This document shows positions 46,125 to 54,581 of a stretch of 64,000 nt of DNA, piece by piece. A program made the position numbers and the translations under genes. Position 1 is the first letter of the stretch; every line of letters starts with the position of its first letter. This DNA is from Candidatus Competibacter denitrificans Run_A_D11 (GTDB lineage Bacteria > Pseudomonadota > Gammaproteobacteria > Competibacterales > Competibacteraceae). Under the pieces are notes generated by a model, which saw only the letters and a program-made list of their open reading frames with translations, made no database searches and was not told where the DNA came from. Where the stretch lies: the NCBI RefSeq assembly GCF_001051235.1, contig NZ_CBTJ020000041.1, positions 49,155 to 113,154 on the forward strand, given 5' to 3'.

Positions 46125-47117
46125 GTGGCTGCAAACCTCTGGCGACCCCAGGCCGAATTAAGCACCCTACGCTTGCGGGCCGAACTATTAGCGAAGATTC
46201 GGGCTTTTTTCGCGGCGCGCGGGGTTTTGGAAGTTGAGACGCCCATCTTGTCGGCGGCAGCGATCCCCGATCCTCATTTGGCCAGCTTCAGCACGCGCTA
46301 TTCCGGGCCGGGGCCTCTGGATGGCCAGACGCTGTATCTGCGCACATCGCCGGAGTTTTCGATGAAGCGGCTGCTGGCGGCTGGCAGCGGCTGCATTTAT
46401 CAGATCGCCCCCGTCTTTCGGCTCGGCGAGGCCGGGCGCCGCCATAATCCTGAATTTACCCTGCTGGAATGGTATCGGCTGGGATTCGACCACCACCGAC
46501 TGATGGCGGAGGTGGCGGAACTGGTCATTCAGTTGCTGGCTGACCGCTTGCCCTTGGCCACGGAAGTTGAGTGCTCTAGCTACCGCACGCTATTCCACCG
46601 CTATTTGCAGATCGACCCGCATCGCGCTAGCGTGGCCGAGCTGACCGCTTGTGCTACTGCGCATGGGGTTTCCATTCCCCCTGGGATGCCAGTCGATGAT
46701 CCTGATCCTTGGTTGGATTTGTTGCTGACGCATTGCATCGAGCCACAGCTCGGCCAAGGACACTTGACGTTCGTGTACGACTACCCGGCCTCACAGGCAG
46801 CGCTGGCGCGGTTACGACCGGATGATCCGCCAGTTGGTGAGCGCTTCGAGTTGTACCTGAACGGAATTGAGCTGGCCAACGGTTTTCACGAGCTGGGTGA
46901 GGCTGCCGAACAGCGCAGCCGATTCGAGCGGGAAAATGCTGAGCGCCAGGCTTTGGGTCTGCCAGTCATGCCGCTTGACGAAAACTTGTTAGCGGCATTG
47001 GCCTCCGGCCTGCCGGATTGCGCCGGTGTAGCCCTTGGCTTCGACCGCCTGGTCATGCTGGCGGCAGGAACCGACTCACTGGCTACGGTGCTGGCCTTTC
47101 CGTTGGATCGCGCCTGA
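46125..47117 (+). CDS. epmA: EF-P lysine ligase EpmA (GenX/PoxA)
   Basis: Paralogue of the class II lysyl-tRNA synthetase catalytic core that ligates (R)-beta-lysine to EF-P. The 330-aa protein starts at GTG. It has motif 1 (RAFFAARGVLEVETPILSAA), motif 2 (RTSPEFSMKRLLAAGSGCIY, FRLGEAGRRHNPEFTLLEWY) and motif 3 (GVALGFDRLVML), and lacks the anticodon-binding domain. It begins 24 bases after efp, so the two share an operon. Confidence 0.96.
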   Translation: MAANLWRPQAELSTLRLRAELLAKIRAFFAARGVLEVETPILSAAAIPDPHLASFSTRYSGPGPLDGQTLYLRTSPEFSMKRLLAAGSGCIYQIAPVFRLGEAGRRHNPEFTLLEWYRLGFDHHRLMAEVAELVIQLLADRLPLATEVECSSYRTLFHRYLQIDPHRASVAELTACATAHGVSIPPGMPVDDPDPWLDLLLTHCIEPQLGQGHLTFVYDYPASQAALARLRPDDPPVGERFELYLNGIELANGFHELGEAAEQRSRFERENAERQALGLPVMPLDENLLAALASGLPDCAGVALGFDRLVMLAAGTDSLATVLAFPLDRA

Positions 47118-47126
47118 AGCGGGCGG

Positions 47127-48029
47127 TCAAATCGGTACGGCCAACGACCCGATCTGTTGCCCCATACGCACCGTCGCCTCCGCAGTCATCGTTGATTCCC
47201 AGCGCACCACGTCTTTAGCAAACAGCAAGATCACGGTTGAACCCATATTAAAGCGACCCAGCTCAGCGCCCTGCTCCAGCCGCACCGCGTCCTGGCCATC
47301 CGATGGATAGCTCCACGCTCGGATCGTCGTGCCCAGCGGCGGCGTGATGGCGCCAGCCCAAACCGTTTCCATAGACGCAACATTGATCGCCCCCACCAAC
47401 ACGACCGCCATCGGGCCGGCTGGCGTCTCGAACAAGGTCACCACTCGTTCGTTGCGGGCGAACAGGTTGGGTACGGTGCGCGCAGTCAGGGGCGAGACGC
47501 TGAACAGCTTGCCCGGCACATGAATCATGGTTCGCAATTGACCGGTCAGCGGCATGTGGATGCGGTGGTAATCGCGCGGCGATAAATAGAGGGTGACGAA
47601 AGACCCATCCCGAAATGGCCGTGCCCGCTCGGCATCACCGCCCAGCAGCGCCGTCAGGGAAAACGTTTGCCCCTTGGCCTGCAACAAGGCCTCGCTTGCG
47701 GCTAGGCCGATCTGGCTGACTGCACCATCCACCGGACAGCACACCACCCCGGCACCGGCTGCAATCGGTCGCGCACCCGGCTTAAGCGCGCGGGTGAAAA
47801 ATGCATTGAAATCCGCATAAGCCTGCGGATCAGGCTGGAGTGCTTCGGCCAAATTGACCTGAAAACCCCGAATAAAAACCCGGATCAGCCAATTCTTAAA
47901 CCAAGGCAGCCGGACGCGAGTCAAGCGATACGTTAAGCGCGTTAGTAACCGCTGGGGCCATAGGTATTGCGGTAGATTGCGCAGATAGTCGCCCAAGGTA
48001 ACAGCAGGTTGATCGGTAACATCAGGCAT
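47127..48029 (-). CDS. psd: Phosphatidylserine decarboxylase
   Basis: Inner-membrane enzyme that makes phosphatidylethanolamine. It self-cleaves at a GST site to form the pyruvoyl cofactor; this is seen in FNMGSTVILLF, where most homologues have LGST. Other blocks are FNAFFTRALKPGARP, CCPVDGAVSQIG and YLSPRDYHRIHMPLTG. I start it at the ATG at 48029, one codon after an alternative GTG. The 300-aa length is normal. It converges on epmA with a nine-base gap. Confidence 0.95.
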   Translation of the reverse strand: MPDVTDQPAVTLGDYLRNLPQYLWPQRLLTRLTYRLTRVRLPWFKNWLIRVFIRGFQVNLAEALQPDPQAYADFNAFFTRALKPGARPIAAGAGVVCCPVDGAVSQIGLAASEALLQAKGQTFSLTALLGGDAERARPFRDGSFVTLYLSPRDYHRIHMPLTGQLRTMIHVPGKLFSVSPLTARTVPNLFARNERVVTLFETPAGPMAVVLVGAINVASMETVWAGAITPPLGTTIRAWSYPSDGQDAVRLEQGAELGRFNMGSTVILLFAKDVVRWESTMTAEATVRMGQQIGSLAVPI

Positions 48030-48048
48030 CACAGTGAAATCCGGTCAT

Positions 48049-48121
48049 GTTTCAATCCACGCCCGTGACCGGGCGCAACAGCATAAGGGGGAGATTTCAA
48101 ACCAGAGTTTAGTTTGATGAA
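48049..48121 (+). repeat. Dispersed repeat, copy 2 (CRISPR-repeat-like hairpin plus 27-bp box)
   Basis: The 31-base segment 48049-48079 begins GTTTCAATCCACGCCCGTGA and contains the perfect hairpin CGCCCG-TGAC-CGGGCG (48060-48075). The lead GTTTCAATCCACGC followed by a short GC palindrome is how type I-C CRISPR repeats read. It stands alone: there is no second repeat at spacer distance and no cas gene in the window. A box at 48095-48121 matches 221-247 at 25 of 27 bases. The copy near 140-247 is shared in order and orientation. Confidence 0.6.
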
Positions 48122-48146
48122 AATACGGCTGAGGCTTGGCCGACTT

Positions 48147-48785
48147 TTAAGGCGCAGCCTGGCGAATCTTGATGAAATCGGCCGCCATTTGTTCTGGGTT
48201 CTGCGGCGGGGTGAAAATGGCGCGGGGACGGCCGGTCGGATCAATCAAGGTGATCGTCGAGGTGTGATCGACCGTATAGTTGCTGGTTTTTTCTGGATTT
48301 GACCCGCGCTGATAAAACACCCGCAAAGGCTTGGCCAAGCGCTCCAGTTCGCCATCCGGGCCGGTCACGCCCTGGAACTTGGGATTAAAAAAGCGCACGT
48401 ATTCGCTAAGTCGCTCTGGAGTATCGCGTTGGGGGTCCACCGAGATAAAGAGGTAAGCCGTCTCTTGATCAGCGCCCTGCGCGGCCAGAACCTTTTGCAA
48501 GCGATCCATCTCGGCCAGCGTCAGCGGGCAGACATCTGGACAAAAGCTGTAACCAAAATACAGAAAGCTCCATTGACCGCGCAAATCAGCGCCGGTAAAC
48601 GGTTGACCACTGTGATGGGTCAAACGGAACTGATCAAGCGGCTGAAAATCCCGTAGATAAATACCGCTGATCTCCGGTGCCGGTGCGGTGCGCTCGCCGA
48701 ACAGCCATACCCCCAGCCCCCAGCCCCCAGCCAACGCTAAAACGCCGACCAAGACTAAACCAATCATCGTTGCCCGCTGGGTCAT
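48147..48785 (-). CDS. SCO1/SenC family copper chaperone
   Basis: Membrane-anchored thioredoxin-fold protein that delivers copper to cytochrome c oxidase Cu-A or acts as a thiol reductant. I start it at 48785 (MTQRATMIGLVLVGVLALAG), giving 212 aa with an N-terminal anchor helix. Metal ligands are C82 and C86 (FCPDVCP) and H174 (YTVDHTSTI). No oxidase subunit genes are adjacent. Confidence 0.93.
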   Translation of the reverse strand: MTQRATMIGLVLVGVLALAGGWGLGVWLFGERTAPAPEISGIYLRDFQPLDQFRLTHHSGQPFTGADLRGQWSFLYFGYSFCPDVCPLTLAEMDRLQKVLAAQGADQETAYLFISVDPQRDTPERLSEYVRFFNPKFQGVTGPDGELERLAKPLRVFYQRGSNPEKTSNYTVDHTSTITLIDPTGRPRAIFTPPQNPEQMAADFIKIRQAAP

Positions 48786-48985
48786 ATTCCTCCGCCTTAA
48801 TAACGCAATGACAGACGACCGGCCTTTTAAGCCAACCGGCCAGGATTGTTTAGCGAGCATACCCGCTCCGCCGACGAAACGGTAGAATCCCACTCAAACA
48901 CCCTCAGCCCCGCAGCAGGCGGGATCAACGGACATTAAACCCAGTCTAACCGCTTCAGCTATCGCCATTCCCAACCGAGGCTTCG

Positions 48986-49927
48986 ATGACCGATCACGAC
49001 GACGCCCTATCCGACCTGCACACCCTCCGCGACTTGATCCGCTGGGGTGCCAGCCGCATGAACGAGGCCGGTCTGCATTTCGGTCACGGCACCGACAACG
49101 CCCTCGACGAAGCGGCGGCTCTGGTCTTACACACGCTGCATCTGCCGCCGGACTTGCATGTCGAGTATTTTCAAGCGAACGTGACGCTAGCCGAAAAACG
49201 GGCGGCGATTGATCTGCTGATGCGACGGGTTGCCGAGCGCAAACCCGCCGCCTACCTAACCCAGCAAGCCTGGTTCATGGGGCTGCCTTTCTATGTGGAC
49301 GAACGGGTTCTGGTGCCGCGTTCGCCCTTAGCCGAACTGATCGAGCGACATTTTGCCCCCTGGCTCAATGATGCGCGCAAGGTGGAACGCATTCTGGATC
49401 TCGGTACTGGCAGCGGTTGCATTGGCATCGCGTGCGCTTACGCCTTTCCCGATACCGAAGTGGATTTGGTCGATATCTCCGCCGAGGCGCTGGAGGTTGC
49501 GCGGCGCAATATCAGCGAGCACGGTTTGGAGGATCAAGTCATCGCCATCCGCTCCGATCTGTTCACGGCGCTACAAGGTCGCAGCTATGAGTTGATCATC
49601 AGCAATCCACCGTATGTGGGGACAGAGGAACTTGACAGCCTGCCTTCTGAGTATCAACACGAACCTCGACTGGGGCTAGCGGCCGGTCGGGAAGGGCTGG
49701 ATGTGGTTGAGGCAATCCTCCATCAAGCCACCAACCACCTTAGCGACGACGGCTTGCTGATCGTGGAGGTCGGCAATGCCCAATACGCCCTGTGTGAAGC
49801 ATTCCCTGACATCCCTTTCACCTGGCTGGAATTCGAACGGGGGGGACAGGGCGTTTTTCTTCTAAACGCCTCGCAACTGCGCGACTACTGGGCGACGAAC
49901 CCGCCAGACCCTTTGGTAGGCCGCTGA
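48986..49927 (+). CDS. prmB: Ribosomal protein L3 N5-glutamine methyltransferase PrmB
   Basis: SAM-dependent methyltransferase that modifies a glutamine of ribosomal protein L3. The 313-aa protein has a helical N-terminal domain, motif [19 protein letters not shown], and the NPPY catalytic motif in [19 protein letters not shown], followed by [15 protein letters not shown], characteristic of PrmB over PrmC. hemN starts one base after its stop, so the pair is probably co-translated. Confidence 0.95.
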   Translation: MTDHDDALSDLHTLRDLIRWGASRMNEAGLHFGHGTDNALDEAAALVLHTLHLPPDLHVEYFQANVTLAEKRAAIDLLMRRVAERKPAAYLTQQAWFMGLPFYVDERVLVPRSPLAELIERHFAPWLNDARKVERILDLGTGSGCIGIACAYAFPDTEVDLVDISAEALEVARRNISEHGLEDQVIAIRSDLFTALQGRSYELIISNPPYVGTEELDSLPSEYQHEPRLGLAAGREGLDVVEAILHQATNHLSDDGLLIVEVGNAQYALCEAFPDIPFTWLEFERGGQGVFLLNASQLRDYWATNPPDPLVGR

Positions 49928-49928
49928 G

Positions 49929-51326
49929 ATGGAGCAACGCTGTATGAATGCTGACCTGGTTTTCGATTCGGCTTTGATCGGCAAATACGACAAGGCCGGT
50001 CCCCGCTATACCTCTTATCCGACCGCTGTCCAATTCCACGAGGGGTTTACTGACAGCGAGTATCGGGACATGGCGCTGGCCGGTAACGCGACTGGCAAAC
50101 CACTCTCCCTGTATCTGCATATCCCGTTTTGCGACACGGTGTGTTTCTATTGCGCCTGTAACAAGATCATCACCAAGAACCGTCGCCACGCCGGTCCTTA
50201 TCTTGATCATCTGCACCGGGAAATTGCCCTGCAAGGCGCACTGTTTGCGCAAGCCCGGCCCGTGACGCAATTGCATTGGGGTGGCGGTACACCGACGTTC
50301 ATCAGCCCCAGCGAAATGCGCGACTTGATGCGGGTTACTGGCGAACATTTTCATTTGCTTGACGATGACAGCGGCGAGTACTCCATTGAGGTCGATCCAC
50401 GCGAAACCGACGAGCACACCATCGCGCTGCTGCGGGAATTGGGCTTTAATCGTTTGAGTTTGGGGGTACAGGATTTTGAGCCGATAGTGCAAAAAGCCGT
50501 TAACCGGCTCCAGTCGCGGGAGATTACGCTCAACGTGATGGACGCCGCGCGGCGCGAGGGCTTTAAATCGATCAGCGTCGATTTAATCTACGGCTTACCG
50601 CTGCAAAGCGTCGCCAGTTTTGGCCGCACCACCGACGACATCATCGCGCAAAACCCGGATCGGGTTTCAGTTTTCAATTACGCACACCTGCCGGACCTGT
50701 TCAAAACCCAGCGCCAGATTGATTCGGATGCCCTACCCCCGCCAGCGGTCAAATTGGATATTCTCAAGATGACCATTGAGCGGTTGACCGCTGCCGGTTA
50801 TGTCTACATCGGCATGGATCATTTCGCCAAGCCCGATGATGAGCTGACGCTGGCACAGCGCGCCGGCACCTTATACCGCAACTTTCAAGGCTACAGCACC
50901 CACGCCGACTGCGACCTGATCGGCTTGGGTACGACCTCTATCGGCATGGTGGGGGACAGCTATAGCCAAAATTTGAAAGGACTGGAAGCGTATTATGAGC
51001 GGATTGATCAGGATCGATTAGCGGTCTTTCGCGGCGTGCGGCTGGATGCCGATGACCGACTGCGGCGAGCCATCATCACCGAGCTGATTTGTCACTTCGC
51101 CCTGAATTTCGCCACTATTGAATCGAAGCACGATATCGGCTTTAGCGATTATTTCGTTGTGGAGCTGGCGGAATTGGCCGATATGGCGAGCGATGGCTTG
51201 TTGGCGCTCGATAGCACCGGAATTCGTGTATTGCCAGCCGGTCGCTTGCTGATCCGCAATATCTGCATGGTGTTCGACCGATACTTGCGAGAACAGGTCA
51301 ACCGACGGTTTTCCCGGGTTATTTAA
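49929..51326 (+). CDS. hemN: Oxygen-independent coproporphyrinogen III oxidase HemN
   Basis: Radical-SAM enzyme that makes protoporphyrinogen IX without oxygen. The SAM cluster motif is CDTVCFYCACNK. The conserved YTSYPTAVQFHEGF, LHWGGGTPTF, EVDPRETDEHTI, RLSLGVQDF and GMDHFAKPDDEL support true HemN rather than HemW. The C-terminus ends FSRVI as in E. coli. An internal ATG at 49944 (MNADLVFD) is a plausible alternative start. The window also encodes HemW separately. Confidence 0.96.
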   Translation: MEQRCMNADLVFDSALIGKYDKAGPRYTSYPTAVQFHEGFTDSEYRDMALAGNATGKPLSLYLHIPFCDTVCFYCACNKIITKNRRHAGPYLDHLHREIALQGALFAQARPVTQLHWGGGTPTFISPSEMRDLMRVTGEHFHLLDDDSGEYSIEVDPRETDEHTIALLRELGFNRLSLGVQDFEPIVQKAVNRLQSREITLNVMDAARREGFKSISVDLIYGLPLQSVASFGRTTDDIIAQNPDRVSVFNYAHLPDLFKTQRQIDSDALPPPAVKLDILKMTIERLTAAGYVYIGMDHFAKPDDELTLAQRAGTLYRNFQGYSTHADCDLIGLGTTSIGMVGDSYSQNLKGLEAYYERIDQDRLAVFRGVRLDADDRLRRAIITELICHFALNFATIESKHDIGFSDYFVVELAELADMASDGLLALDSTGIRVLPAGRLLIRNICMVFDRYLREQVNRRFSRVI

Positions 51327-51401
51327 TCGATTCGGCAACTTGGCGCACTGTTTACCACTCTAAGCGCTGCACCACCATCCTGACCGAGCAGACGCCACAC
51401 T

Positions 51402-52061
51402 ATGCGCCTTTATCTGATCCTCTTTGTGCTCGGCTGCGGCATTGCGACCGGGCTGACGTATTCGTTGATGAACGGGCGCCTAAGCAATGCCTACGCTATG
51501 GTTTCGACGCTGGAAAAAGAGGTCTCGCGCAAAGAATCAGAGCTGTTGGGATACACCAAGTACACCAGCTATCTGACCATCGGCAAGCAATCGCTCGCAG
51601 AACAGATGAAGCTGTTGAGCGCGACCATGGTGCGCGAGGAAAGCGTCACCCAGGTTATCGAAAAATCGCTGCTGGGACTGCCATCAAATGGCACGGTCGC
51701 CATCTGGTATTCGGTCGAATATTCGTTCGGCTTTGACCTGCAACCCGACAGCTACGATGTACAGCCCACCGATTCGGGAATCGAGATCCGCGTCAAAAAA
51801 CCGGCCCTAGTGGCAACGCCCGCAGTCACCAACCTGCGCTACAAGATCCTTGCGGGCGGCTTGTTCACCGACGAACAAAGTGCGGTGCTGCGTTTGTACG
51901 AAGAAGCCTCGCAAACCGCCAAGCAGCAAGGCGAGGCGCTAGCCTCCGATCCGGCTGTGGTCGCGCTCTGCGAAAAGCGCTTAGCTGCCTTCCTGCACGA
52001 TTTTCTCGCCAAGCAACCGGGCGTTAAAATCGTGCCGCAAATCACGGTAACCTACCAATAG
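51402..52061 (+). CDS. Membrane-anchored protein of unknown function (DUF4230-like)
   Basis: A 219-aa protein with an N-terminal hydrophobic anchor (MRLYLILFVLGCGIATGLTY), a coiled-coil-like stretch (STLEKEVSRKESEL) and a C-terminal domain of beta strands plus helices (VAIWYSVEYSFGFDLQPDSY, VTNLRYKILAGGLFTDEQSA). The strand pattern is reminiscent of DUF4230 proteins, but I cannot confirm it. It lies 53 bases upstream of a receptor kinase gene in the same direction and may be part of the same unit, possibly as an extracytoplasmic partner. Confidence 0.6.
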   Translation: MRLYLILFVLGCGIATGLTYSLMNGRLSNAYAMVSTLEKEVSRKESELLGYTKYTSYLTIGKQSLAEQMKLLSATMVREESVTQVIEKSLLGLPSNGTVAIWYSVEYSFGFDLQPDSYDVQPTDSGIEIRVKKPALVATPAVTNLRYKILAGGLFTDEQSAVLRLYEEASQTAKQQGEALASDPAVVALCEKRLAAFLHDFLAKQPGVKIVPQITVTYQ

Positions 52062-52113
52062 AGAAACCGGTCGAAGACAAGTGAAACACCTCTACCTAAC
52101 AGCGGCTTAAACC

Positions 52114-54534
52114 GTGGCTTACTTTGAGGACTTTTCGGAACTGATCGCACCTGATCGGCGTAGCGCAGCTCGTAGTCTCTATGATGTGCTTGCGACGGTT
52201 GAAGGTATGGTTGATCCTGACCTGTTTCTAGCACGCCTGCGCGCTCAGGGGCTGTTGGATGATGCGGCAGCGCGCCGCTATCGCTCTGATGAAACAATCG
52301 AACTTACTGTTGCTCGTCCGAATAAAAAATCTTCTTCAGACACAACCGTTGTACTGCAACAAAGCGCCGGAAGCACTGTACAGGTTGCTGCCCCCCCCTC
52401 AAGTTCCGACTCTCGCCAGCAGATCCAGGGCCTTGGTCTGGCTACCGCTACGCTTGATCGCGCAGCGTCCCAGTATAGCCTCTTAGGCCGACTCAATGCT
52501 GGCGCCATGGGCCAAATCCATCTGGCAAAGGACCGTGACCTGCGCCGCAAGGTAGCCTACAAACAACTACTAACAGGTTTAGAAACCAGACCAGGCCTAG
52601 TGCAGCGGTTTTTGTTGGAAGCCCAGGTCATGGCGCAACTCGATCATCCGAATGTAGTCCCGGTTTATGCCTTGGAGCAGATCGCAGAAGGACGTTTTGC
52701 CTATGCTATGAAACTGGTGAGGGGGCAGACTCTGGCCAGTCTTCTCCGGGAAGCACACCGTTGCATTCAGGAACGGCGAATTCTGCCAACGGATCTGAGC
52801 CGTGTAACTTTGCTTGATCATTTCCTTAAGGTCTGCGACGCGATGTCCTATGCCCATGCGAGGGGTGTGCTGCATCGTGACCTCAAGCCCTCCAACATCA
52901 TGATCGGCCAGTTTCGCGAAGTTTACGTCATGGACTGGGGACTAGCTCGGGTTATTCATGCGCCGGATTTGATGCTAGAACCTGACTCGAGGGAATCAAT
53001 ATCGTTGAGAAGCAACGATCCGACCGCTACCCAGACCCGTCTTGGCGATATCATGGGCACTCCCAGCTATATGTCGCCAGAACAAGCTAGCGGTGATCAC
53101 GCAAACCTTGACGCTCGAAGTGATCTTTATGCGTTGGGCCTCATTCTTTTTGAGCTGATCAGCCTGCAACGGGCCTTGCACGCACCATCACTTGAAACAG
53201 CGCTTAAAATGGCGCAACGCGGCGACAAACAGCCTTTAAAAGACCCCTCAGCCGCGTTGAAAATACCTCGCGAACTGCGTGCGATCATCGCCAAAGCCAC
53301 CGAAACCCGGCGTCAGGCGCGGTATCAGGCCGTCACTGAACTGGCTGATGACCTGCGTCGCTTTCTTCGAGACGAGCCGGTTACGGCGTTACCGGATACC
53401 TGGTCCCAGCGAATACTGCGCTGGATTGGGCGGCACCGACAGACTACCTTGCAACTGCTGATGGCGGTGCTCCTGGTGGCCCTGAGTGCGATTGGCTGGG
53501 ATTTTTATCAACGCTTCCGCTCGCTTGCTGAAATCCAGGCACACAAGGAGCGGCTGAGTGTTTATCTGACCAGTGTAGCCAAAAGCAGCCACACCATTGA
53601 TCGCCATTTTCTGTTTTTTGAGGAACTTCTGGAGGGGCTGTCCAGCGCCGTGATGCAGGCGCGATTGAATGGTGCGGCCTCCAAAGAATCGGTCCATCTG
53701 CTCAAGGATTATCGGGCACGGGGCCTGCCCCCGTCTGATCTGGCCGCCGCCAGTCGCTATGGCGGTAGGCCGATCAGCACGGAATACCCCGTTTTCATCA
53801 TGGCCCCCGGTGTATCTGCGGCCAGTCCGGGGTTACGGGACACCATGCAGCGCCTTGCCCCTGTGCGTCGCTATTTTCAGCGGATGTTTCTGCTCAGTCG
53901 CAGGTTTCATAACCCGCTGCTGGCTACCCAATCACCAACGACTGATCTTCACCAGATCATCGGTGAACAGCGCGGGCCGCTCGTATGGGCTTATTTTGCA
54001 TTGCGCGAGGGCCTGCTAGTGATGTATCCCGGTCAGGCCAGTCCTGATCTGCCCGCCGATTACGATCCCCTCCAGCATCCCTGGTATCAGGATGTGGCCG
54101 GGAAGAGCGGCAAATTCTGGGGCAGGCCCTATCGGGATCGGCTGGGGCAGGGTGTATTACTTTCTTGCAGCATGCCTTTACTGGATGGGGCGGGGCAACT
54201 GCTGGGCGTGGCGGGCATCGACGTCTCCCTCGACTATGTCATTGAGCAATTCATGAGCATCCCAGGCCAGCGGGTGCGAGAAAGCTTTCTGCTGGATCGG
54301 GAAGGCCGTATCGTGGTTCGCTCCAGCGACCGGCATGACGATCCTAACTTAATCGAAGCGCGCAGCATCGAAAAACCGGTGCTTTATCCGTATTCTGACA
54401 TCGTTGCTGATCTGCAAGCAGGGAAATCCAGCTACCGCGAAATTGACCAGGATGGCCAGAAAGTGTGGATCGTCTATAACGACATCAAGGCGCTGGACTG
54501 GACTTATGTTGTTGAGTTTGTTCAGGAAAGATAA
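52114..54534 (+). CDS. Transmembrane Ser/Thr protein kinase with Cache sensor domain
   Basis: An 806-aa receptor-type Hanks kinase starting at GTG. A small N-terminal segment (1-70) and a Ser-rich linker precede the kinase domain at about 121-425: Gly-rich loop GRLNAGAMGQIH, catalytic K150 (VAYKQL), HRDLKPSN with D256, DWGLAR in place of DFG, and GTPSYMSPEQA. A transmembrane helix lies at about 445-463. Residues 475-806 are an extracytoplasmic Cache-like domain with repeated ligand-pocket motifs (YDPLQHPWYQDVAGKSGKFW, AGIDVSLDYVIEQF). It probably senses an external small molecule. The substrate is unknown. Confidence 0.88.
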   Translation: MAYFEDFSELIAPDRRSAARSLYDVLATVEGMVDPDLFLARLRAQGLLDDAAARRYRSDETIELTVARPNKKSSSDTTVVLQQSAGSTVQVAAPPSSSDSRQQIQGLGLATATLDRAASQYSLLGRLNAGAMGQIHLAKDRDLRRKVAYKQLLTGLETRPGLVQRFLLEAQVMAQLDHPNVVPVYALEQIAEGRFAYAMKLVRGQTLASLLREAHRCIQERRILPTDLSRVTLLDHFLKVCDAMSYAHARGVLHRDLKPSNIMIGQFREVYVMDWGLARVIHAPDLMLEPDSRESISLRSNDPTATQTRLGDIMGTPSYMSPEQASGDHANLDARSDLYALGLILFELISLQRALHAPSLETALKMAQRGDKQPLKDPSAALKIPRELRAIIAKATETRRQARYQAVTELADDLRRFLRDEPVTALPDTWSQRILRWIGRHRQTTLQLLMAVLLVALSAIGWDFYQRFRSLAEIQAHKERLSVYLTSVAKSSHTIDRHFLFFEELLEGLSSAVMQARLNGAASKESVHLLKDYRARGLPPSDLAAASRYGGRPISTEYPVFIMAPGVSAASPGLRDTMQRLAPVRRYFQRMFLLSRRFHNPLLATQSPTTDLHQIIGEQRGPLVWAYFALREGLLVMYPGQASPDLPADYDPLQHPWYQDVAGKSGKFWGRPYRDRLGQGVLLSCSMPLLDGAGQLLGVAGIDVSLDYVIEQFMSIPGQRVRESFLLDREGRIVVRSSDRHDDPNLIEARSIEKPVLYPYSDIVADLQAGKSSYREIDQDGQKVWIVYNDIKALDWTYVVEFVQER

Positions 54535-54581
54535 GTGAGTGACCTTTCCCTCACAGGGCGGTAGATACGGATCACAGGCTT

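Noticed and set aside
48049..48121. A CRISPR array
   Set aside because: Only a single repeat-like unit is present, with no spacer-spaced second copy and no cas genes in the window.
52114..54534. PpkA of the T6SS
   Set aside because: It lies 20 kb from the locus and has a Cache sensor unlike the VWA-type external domain of PpkA; kept only as a possible substitute.
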